Source of the DNA: Streptomyces dysideae
Lineage (GTDB): Bacteria; Actinomycetota; Actinomycetes; Streptomycetales; Streptomycetaceae
Direction: 5' to 3'
DNA length: 64,000 bases
Assembly (NCBI RefSeq): GCF_001514305.1
Contig: NZ_KQ949076.1
Span: 628,721-692,720, forward strand
Part shown: piece by piece, positions 59,503 through 64,000 of the stretch
Numbering within the stretch: the first letter of the stretch is position 1
Layout of the letters: each line of letters starts with the position of its first letter
The notes under the pieces: model-generated
The model's database searches: none
The model's input: the letters and a program-made list of their open reading frames with translations, nothing else
Told to the model about the DNA's origin: nothing
Translations under genes and position numbers: made by a program

Positions 59503-60237
59503 TCACTTCAGGTGCCGGGTGAAGAACTGGGCCGCAGTATCCCCCGCGAACTGCGGGACGCCGGTGTGCCCACCCATGTTGGCGTGCAGCGTCTTCTCCT
59601 TGGAGCCGAAGGCGTCGAACAGGTCCAGGGCCGCCTGCCTGTCGTTCCCTTCGTCGTCCCACTGCAGCAGGACGTGCAGCGGAATGGTGACCTGGCGGGC
59701 CTCCTCGAACATGGCCCGAGGCACGAAACTCCCGGCGAAGAAGCCGGCGGCCACGATGCGCGGCTCGACCACCACAAGGCGAACGCCGATGGAGATCACT
59801 CCCCCCGAGTACCCGACCGGGCCGCCGATCTCGGGTAGCGACAGGAGGGCGTCAAGGGCGGCCTGCCATTCCGGGACGGCCTTGTCGACGAGCGGGAGGA
59901 TGAGGGCGTCGATGATCTCGTCGCTGACCGGCTCGCCGGCTTCTATAGCCCGGCGCAGGTCGGCGCGGGCGTGCTCGGCGGCGGCCCAACGGGGCCGCTC
60001 ACCGCTCCCGGGAAGCTCGATGGTGGCCGCGGCGAAGCCATCCGCTGCGGCGTGCCGGGCCCGCGCCACCAGTCGGGGATACATCTTGAGCAGCCCGAGC
60101 GGGGGGTGGCCGAGCAGGATCAGCGGCGCCGGTGCGGATGCGGGCGTCCACAGGATGCCGGGGATCTCGCCGAGGGTGAATTCGCGTTCGAGGACGCCGT
60201 CGTCGAGGTGCTGTTCCGAAGTGAACTGAAGGACCAT
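59503..60237 (-). CDS. Alpha/beta hydrolase (dienelactone-hydrolase-like)
   Basis: A 244-residue enzyme. APAPLILLGHPPLGLLKMYP opens the fold; the nucleophile elbow reads GYSGGVISIG (G-x-S-x-G, Ser), IPLHVLLQWDDEGNDRQAAL contains the acid Asp, and NMGGHTGVPQFAGDTAAQF the catalytic His. Substrate unknown; relatives are esterases or dienelactone hydrolases. Start ATG 60237. Confidence 0.82.
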   Translation of the reverse strand: MVLQFTSEQHLDDGVLEREFTLGEIPGILWTPASAPAPLILLGHPPLGLLKMYPRLVARARHAAADGFAAATIELPGSGERPRWAAAEHARADLRRAIEAGEPVSDEIIDALILPLVDKAVPEWQAALDALLSLPEIGGPVGYSGGVISIGVRLVVVEPRIVAAGFFAGSFVPRAMFEEARQVTIPLHVLLQWDDEGNDRQAALDLFDAFGSKEKTLHANMGGHTGVPQFAGDTAAQFFTRHLK

Positions 60238-60657
60238 GGTCGTCGTGCCTTACGGGAGTGCGCTTGAACGGCGCTCCCGGACGACCTATCGCCCGACCGT
60301 GACCCCGCAGGAGAGCACCCATGTCGATACGTTCACGGGTACCACCTCCTCGTTCTCTCGCACGGCCTCCGCGAAAGTAGCAGCGACCGCCGTGGACCGC
60401 CAATCGGTTTTTGCCCGGACTCCGTGGCCGGGTAGCAGGAGCCAGAACACCACGCAGAGTTGCCTTGGGGCCTCATCGCGGCTTCCCGAGGCGAGGCCCA
60501 GCGACAGCGGGGCGCGCTGGGGGCGCTGTGCCCAGATGAAGGGCAGCAGCGCAGCGGGAGCCTACGCGGCTTGACTCCTCCATCGGGAAGCCACTGGGTC
60601 TCGACGTCGTCGCGGAACTGAGTGGCGGCGCAATGCCAGGACACAGGATGCTCCGTC
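60238..60657. other. 420-bp gap, nothing recognised
   Basis: Short frames only, without motifs. It holds the upstream region of the hydrolase (minus strand) and of the small gene at 60658. No repeat seen. Confidence 0.35.
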
Positions 60658-60891
60658 GTGATCGCCATGTCGTTCGATGACCTGATCAACGCGGAGCGCC
60701 CTGCCCTGGAGGCTCACGGCGCCGTCAAGAACGAGCCCTACAGCGCAGAAACGTGGAAGCCCTGGTTCGACGCTGCCGCGGATTTTCAGGCCAAGGTGAC
60801 GAAGTACGCGAAAGAGCAGGGCGTGGACCGGGTCTCCGTCGAGATGGACGTGAAGAAGGCCGTCCGCCATCCCGCGGAGGACGCGCCGTAA
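60658..60891 (+). CDS. Small hypothetical protein, 77 aa
   Basis: The product SFDDLINAERPALEAHGAVK, then WFDAAADFQAKVTKYAKEQG, is a helical acidic protein with the size of WXG-like or YbaB-like small proteins, but without their motifs. GTG 60658 has AGGA at 9 nt; ATG 60667 is the alternative. It ends with TAA, where its overlap with the next reading frame (GTAA) suggests a lost GTG start. Confidence 0.55.
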   Translation: MIAMSFDDLINAERPALEAHGAVKNEPYSAETWKPWFDAAADFQAKVTKYAKEQGVDRVSVEMDVKKAVRHPAEDAP

Positions 60892-61184
60892 CGATCAAGC
60901 TGGACGCCCGCTGCGTGTTCACGCTGGACGACGGCGGGCAGCAGCCGGTCCTCCGCGTGCACGACGACACCAACGTCCGTGTACCAGCGGGCGGTGCGGT
61001 CAACGTGACGGGCAGAGATGGGCCGAGCCGTACGGCACCCTCGCCCTGGGGCGCCGGCGGCGAGAAGGCAGCCGGTGATCTCTCCGGGCGAGTGCTCCAT
61101 TGCATCGGCGTCGTGCCCCGTAAAGGACCATCGGCCGCTGCCGCCCCTGAACGACGAGTCGTACGGGGATCTCGCCGGGCCTGA
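60888..61184 (+). pseudogene. Reading frame that appears to have lost its GTG start
   Basis: The frame TIKLDARCVFTLDDGGQQPV, then LRVHDDTNVRVPAGGAVNVT, has strong host-like GC3 for the first 45 codons, so it looks coding. No ATG, GTG or TTG stands at its beginning: the codon there is GTA, overlapping the upstream TAA as GTAA. In many gene pairs here the overlap is GTGA, so a single G-to-A change would remove the start while keeping the upstream stop. Without a start it is probably not translated efficiently. Confidence 0.4.
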
Positions 61185-61188
61185 GAGC

Positions 61189-61914
61189 TCAACCCCCTGC
61201 AGCGCCGCCCCGGGGCTCGACCGGAGCCGGTCGCGTCAGCTCCACGGAGCCGGCACGGAAGTCGTACCGGATGCCGCCGAAGATGGTGTCCGGCCGCCGG
61301 CCCGCTGAGCCACCGCAGAGGTAGGCGATCACGGCGCTGCCGAGCCACTCCCTGCGCATGTGGTGCTCCTGGACCTCGGTGTGCATGAGTTCCCGCGCCC
61401 AAGCGGACAGCCTCCCCTCTGGGGTGACTAGATCGTTGAGGAGGGTGTCCAGGGCCGCATATTGCTGGTCAAGCACGTCGCGGTGATATCGGACCAGGCG
61501 CTCGACGGCCGGTGCCCCACCCTCTCCGGCAGCCTCGCGAAGGTCGGACTCTTGTACGCATCCTTCATGTAGCTCGTACTTGCGGTCGACGTAGGCGGCG
61601 ACCTGTCGACGGTAGTTCTCCGGCACGTCCTTGTAGGGGAAGTCGTGCCAGCCGGCGTGGAAGAGGTCAGCGTGCCAGGAGGCGTCGCCTGGTCTGGGTC
61701 TTAGGCGGGTTTCGGCACTCCCCATCGTGACCGAATGGAGATCGTTGCCCACCTCGCAGTAGCTGGCGCCAGGGGCAAAGTGCTCCAGGATGCATTCCTT
61801 CAACTCGTCCATGTCGCCGGACCAGCACTTAACCAGCTCAGCTGAAGCACTCGCTACGGGGCGCTGGTGCACGACCAGGCTCAGGTGGGAAATGTCGATA
61901 ACGGATTCGGGCAT
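61189..61914 (-). CDS. Hypothetical protein, 241 aa
   Basis: Start ATG 61914 after GAGGGG. It reads MPESVIDISHLSLVVHQRPV, then HADLFHAGWHDFPYKDVPEN, with a helical middle and an acidic C-terminus (DTIFGGIRYDFRAG). No motif is recognised; HADLFHAGWH has His and Asp residues that could bind metal. The frame runs upstream to 62190 without support. Confidence 0.55.
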   Translation of the reverse strand: MPESVIDISHLSLVVHQRPVASASAELVKCWSGDMDELKECILEHFAPGASYCEVGNDLHSVTMGSAETRLRPRPGDASWHADLFHAGWHDFPYKDVPENYRRQVAAYVDRKYELHEGCVQESDLREAAGEGGAPAVERLVRYHRDVLDQQYAALDTLLNDLVTPEGRLSAWARELMHTEVQEHHMRREWLGSAVIAYLCGGSAGRRPDTIFGGIRYDFRAGSVELTRPAPVEPRGGAAGG

Positions 61915-62215
61915 GCTGGCCCCTCGGGAAACACGGACACCAGGTGGGCGCTGTTGTGCGCAGTGTCTCGGGTTTACGTGCAGAAGATGTCTCCGTAGAC
62001 CGCGACACGCATCCCGCGTCGTCCGGACGGGTGACTGGGGATCAGCCGATGGCCGGGGAACTGCCTGACCGTACACGCCATCATTGCTGGCGTAACCGAC
62101 GACGAGCGGCAGCTCGTTTAGGTCACCAAACGGTCGCCAATCAACGCATACCGCAAGGCAGTTCGGACAATCGGCGATCTCCCGCCTCACTGGCCGATGA
62201 TCGTAGAATCACCGC
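61915..62215. other. 301-bp divergent intergenic region
   Basis: It separates the divergent genes at 61189 and 62216 and presumably holds both promoters. I see no palindrome or RNA element. Confidence 0.3.
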
Positions 62216-63388
62216 ATGTCGGTCGTCTCGCACCTGTACCACGGTGAGTTGAGTGACTGGTGCGAGGCGCGGCTGCCCGGGTCGGCCGAGGCGGCCCGGC
62301 AGATGACGGCTCAGGTCCGGGACCGTTTCGTCACGCGCCCGGAGGGAGCGGTCGACAGACATCACTGGAGCCAGGCCGGCCGGGCCTTCACGCTGCGCCT
62401 GGCCGCGCTGATCCAGCCCGCGCCACCGTATGCGGCACTGCTGGGACTGGCCGGCGCGGGGCTTGTCTCGCGCTCCTGGGCAGATGCGCAGGCGGCGCGC
62501 TATCCCACCCATGCCGGTCTACCTGAGGACCGCCGCGAGCGGGCACTGGACATGCGTCCGACGCCGAGCGGCTGGATCGACCTCAAGACGGCACGGGACG
62601 CGGGAGCGACGGTTGGCATGGTGTTCACCTCAAAAGAGGGGGGACACCGCGGTTTCTCGCGTCCCGGCCTGCCGGACGAACCGGTGCTCGGCGAGTTGTT
62701 CAACCGGATGCGCGACTACTTTGCCGCGCATGCCCCGCTCGGACGGCTCGGCGGTCCGGGGTCGGAACGGGGCCTGGCCCGACTGTGCTGGATCCTCGCC
62801 GCGTTCCAGTACGCCTATCGCAACAACAGCATCGAGCACCCGCTGTTCCGAGTGTTCCGAGAGGATGTTCCGAGCGTCGAGGAACTGCACGGTAGCGCGC
62901 ACGACGAGGTAATCGCCGATCCCCTGGCCCTCACGCAGCGGCTGATCGCCTCGGGTGCCCTGGAACAGATGCGCCGCCTGGCCGGTGATCCGCCCATCGG
63001 CACGCCCTGGGGCATCACCTGCCCGGTGATCTTCGATCACTGGGACGATCACACCTTCGTCCTCGACGGCCCGGACGGCGCGACCCTGCTGGAGATCGCG
63101 AGCGTGGTCACCGCCGACGTCGCTACCAGCCGGGCACGCCGCCGCATCTGGAAGCTGCTCGCCGGCGCGTGGCTCGACACTGCCGACACCTTCCGCATCC
63201 GCACCGTCGCCGTGTACTTCGCGCGACACGGCGTACTGGTCGTCTGGCCGGTGGCATCCCTGACCGAGCTCCTGCTGGAGGGTCGCGACCACCAGGAGGC
63301 CAGGAACGAGTTCGTTGGGCTGGCGACATGCCTGCGCGACAAGGACCGCGCCCGCCGATCCGCGTGGCGCGCAGGCCGTGACCTGTAG
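62216..63388 (+). CDS. Hypothetical protein, 390 aa
   Basis: A soluble protein beginning MSVVSHLYHGELSDWCEARL. Visible blocks: GSAEAARQMTAQVRDRF, ALIQPAPPYAALLGLAGAGL, LCWILAAFQYAYRNNSIEHP and VIFDHWDDHTFVLDGPDGAT. It resembles a conserved actinobacterial protein of unknown function; I cannot assign a family. No transmembrane or signal sequence. The ribosome site of the ATG is weak, so the start is uncertain. Confidence 0.6.
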   Translation: MSVVSHLYHGELSDWCEARLPGSAEAARQMTAQVRDRFVTRPEGAVDRHHWSQAGRAFTLRLAALIQPAPPYAALLGLAGAGLVSRSWADAQAARYPTHAGLPEDRRERALDMRPTPSGWIDLKTARDAGATVGMVFTSKEGGHRGFSRPGLPDEPVLGELFNRMRDYFAAHAPLGRLGGPGSERGLARLCWILAAFQYAYRNNSIEHPLFRVFREDVPSVEELHGSAHDEVIADPLALTQRLIASGALEQMRRLAGDPPIGTPWGITCPVIFDHWDDHTFVLDGPDGATLLEIASVVTADVATSRARRRIWKLLAGAWLDTADTFRIRTVAVYFARHGVLVVWPVASLTELLLEGRDHQEARNEFVGLATCLRDKDRARRSAWRAGRDL

Positions 63389-63516
63389 CAACCAGCAGGG
63401 CATGTCCGGCTGTTGCTCGCGGGAGGGGAGAACCCACCGCCATCGGAGTCCAAGTCACCGCACCCACCTCGGCCGCCCAGCATAGGTGTCGCAGAGTACG
63501 AAATCAGGGCATGCGA

Positions 63517-63557
63517 AGGCCCCAGGAATCCGCCCGCGGCTCGGATCCCTGGGGCCT
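63517..63557. terminator. Terminator hairpin between convergent genes
   Basis: AGGCCCCAGG (63517-63526) pairs with CCTGGGGCCT (63548-63557), extended by ATCC/GGAT. It is placed 22 nt after the stop of the SpaA-like gene and 128 nt after that of the 390-aa gene, so it may serve both. Confidence 0.7.
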
Positions 63558-63578
63558 CACCTCGTGAGTCAGGTTCAG

Positions 63579-64000
63579 TCAGTCCTCGGACACGTCGCCG
63601 TCGGGACGACGTCGGCGTGCTGCCAGGACCGCGCCGCCGCCCGCGGCGATCAGGAGGCCGGCACTGCCGAGCAGCCACGGGGTGGCGTCGGCGCCGGTGT
63701 GGGCGAGCGTGCTTCTGGGAGCTGGCACCGAGGTGCTCGATGCGGCCTGGCGCGCGCCCTGAACGTCGGACGCTGAGGCAGACGGGGAGGAGGCGCTGCC
63801 CTCCGTATCAGCCTCGTCCTGAGTCGGGTTGTCCGACGTCGGCTCGTCCTGGTTCGGCTCGTCGGACGGCTTCTCTGAGAGATTGGGCTTCGGCGTCGTG
63901 CCGACGGCTTTGGTGTTGGTGATGGTCACGGTGACCGGGCTGCCGGGCTTGGCGCTGAAGTTCTTCGAGGGCTTGTAGAGGTCATATCCGGCGGGTGCCT
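63579..64000 (-). CDS. SpaA-like LAxTG surface protein, N-terminus beyond window
   Basis: The C-terminal 140 codons of a gene entering from the right edge. APAGYDLYKPSKNFSAKPG with VTVTITNTKA is the end of a prealbumin-like (SpaA/Cna-B) domain. A Ser/Asp/Glu/Pro-rich wall-spanning linker follows, and the tail is LAHTGADATPWLLGSAGLLI, then AAGGGAVLAARRRR: a LAxTG sortase signal, membrane helix and Arg cluster. LAxTG is the site of class E sortases in high-GC actinobacteria. The protein is secreted and attached to the cell wall. Confidence 0.82.
   Translation of the reverse strand, partial: APAGYDLYKPSKNFSAKPGSPVTVTITNTKAVGTTPKPNLSEKPSDEPNQDEPTSDNPTQDEADTEGSASSPSASASDVQGARQAASSTSVPAPRSTLAHTGADATPWLLGSAGLLIAAGGGAVLAARRRRPDGDVSED

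Noticed and set aside
1..64000. tRNA or rRNA genes and att direct repeats
   Set aside because: None seen by eye on either strand; a tRNAscan and repeat search would be needed to exclude them.

Overview
The window is high-GC actinobacterial DNA, almost certainly from a Streptomyces or close relative. The evidence is the strong G/C bias at third codon positions, frequent GTG and TTG starts, many ATGA/GTGA/TGATG stop-start overlaps, and actinobacterial families such as WhiB, DUF2637, DUF317, XRE regulators with an 'LS.YN' zinc ribbon, and a LAxTG-anchored surface protein. It looks like accessory DNA (a chromosome arm or large plasmid): there are no rRNA or tRNA genes, many partial or broken genes, a group II intron, a mobilisable-element gene set and a second arginyl-tRNA synthetase. 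All functions below were read by eye from motifs; no database search was possible.

Layout. (1) 1-3009, minus strand: the end of an oxidoreductase gene, a HAD hydrolase and a methyltransferase with a palindromic operator in front. (2) 3256-16473: a compact candidate biosynthetic cluster, mostly plus strand, with a degenerate Nudix protein, two GT-A-like glycosyltransferases, a kinase-fold/PLP-decarboxylase fusion, a nucleotidyltransferase, a PHP phosphoesterase, a sulfotransferase, an unrecognised protein, an opposing complete arginyl-tRNA synthetase, a GT-B-like glycosyltransferase, a small protein and a phytanoyl-CoA-type dioxygenase. (3) 16470-19673, minus: two GNAT acetyltransferases, an APH(6)/hydroxyurea-type kinase and a hexapeptide acyltransferase. 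(4) 20464-26549: a double-HTH LuxR-like protein, a Nudix hydrolase, and two XRE/helical-repeat regulators, each coupled to an enzyme gene (XRE-APH kinase and XRE-HAD). Similar TATCAC-N4-GTGATA palindromes precede both regulators, the LuxR-like gene and the methyltransferase of region 1.

(5) 26894-39654, plus: a small membrane protein, a hypothetical protein, an APC permease with a glutamine-synthetase-like ligase, a paralogue of the LuxR-like protein, then an overlapping run of kinase, methyltransferase, kinase, small membrane protein, ABC transporter and methyltransferase. The last gene is split by a 2168-bp group II intron (36959-39126) whose removal restores the reading frame exactly. (6) 39690-41719: debris, namely a frameshifted methyltransferase joined to a possible integrase tail, a zinc-ribbon/GIY-YIG-like protein and a frameshifted Sua5/YrdC pseudogene. 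(7) 41900-44952, minus: an XRE / ImmA-IrrE protease / multi-TM (MAB_1171c type) / PAP2-like module.

(8) 45146 to about 58300: mobilisable element genes (small leader ORFs, replication-type wHTH protein, DnaC-like ATPase, WhiB, DUF2637 protein, MobC-like protein, relaxase, lipoprotein, Nudix pseudogene, Cys-rich protein, DUF317 proteins). A large perfect inverted repeat inside mobC is a candidate oriT. No complete integrase or att site was recognised. (9) 58653-64000: HNH endonuclease, alpha/beta hydrolase, hypothetical proteins, and the 3' part of an SpaA-like LAxTG surface protein that runs off the end.
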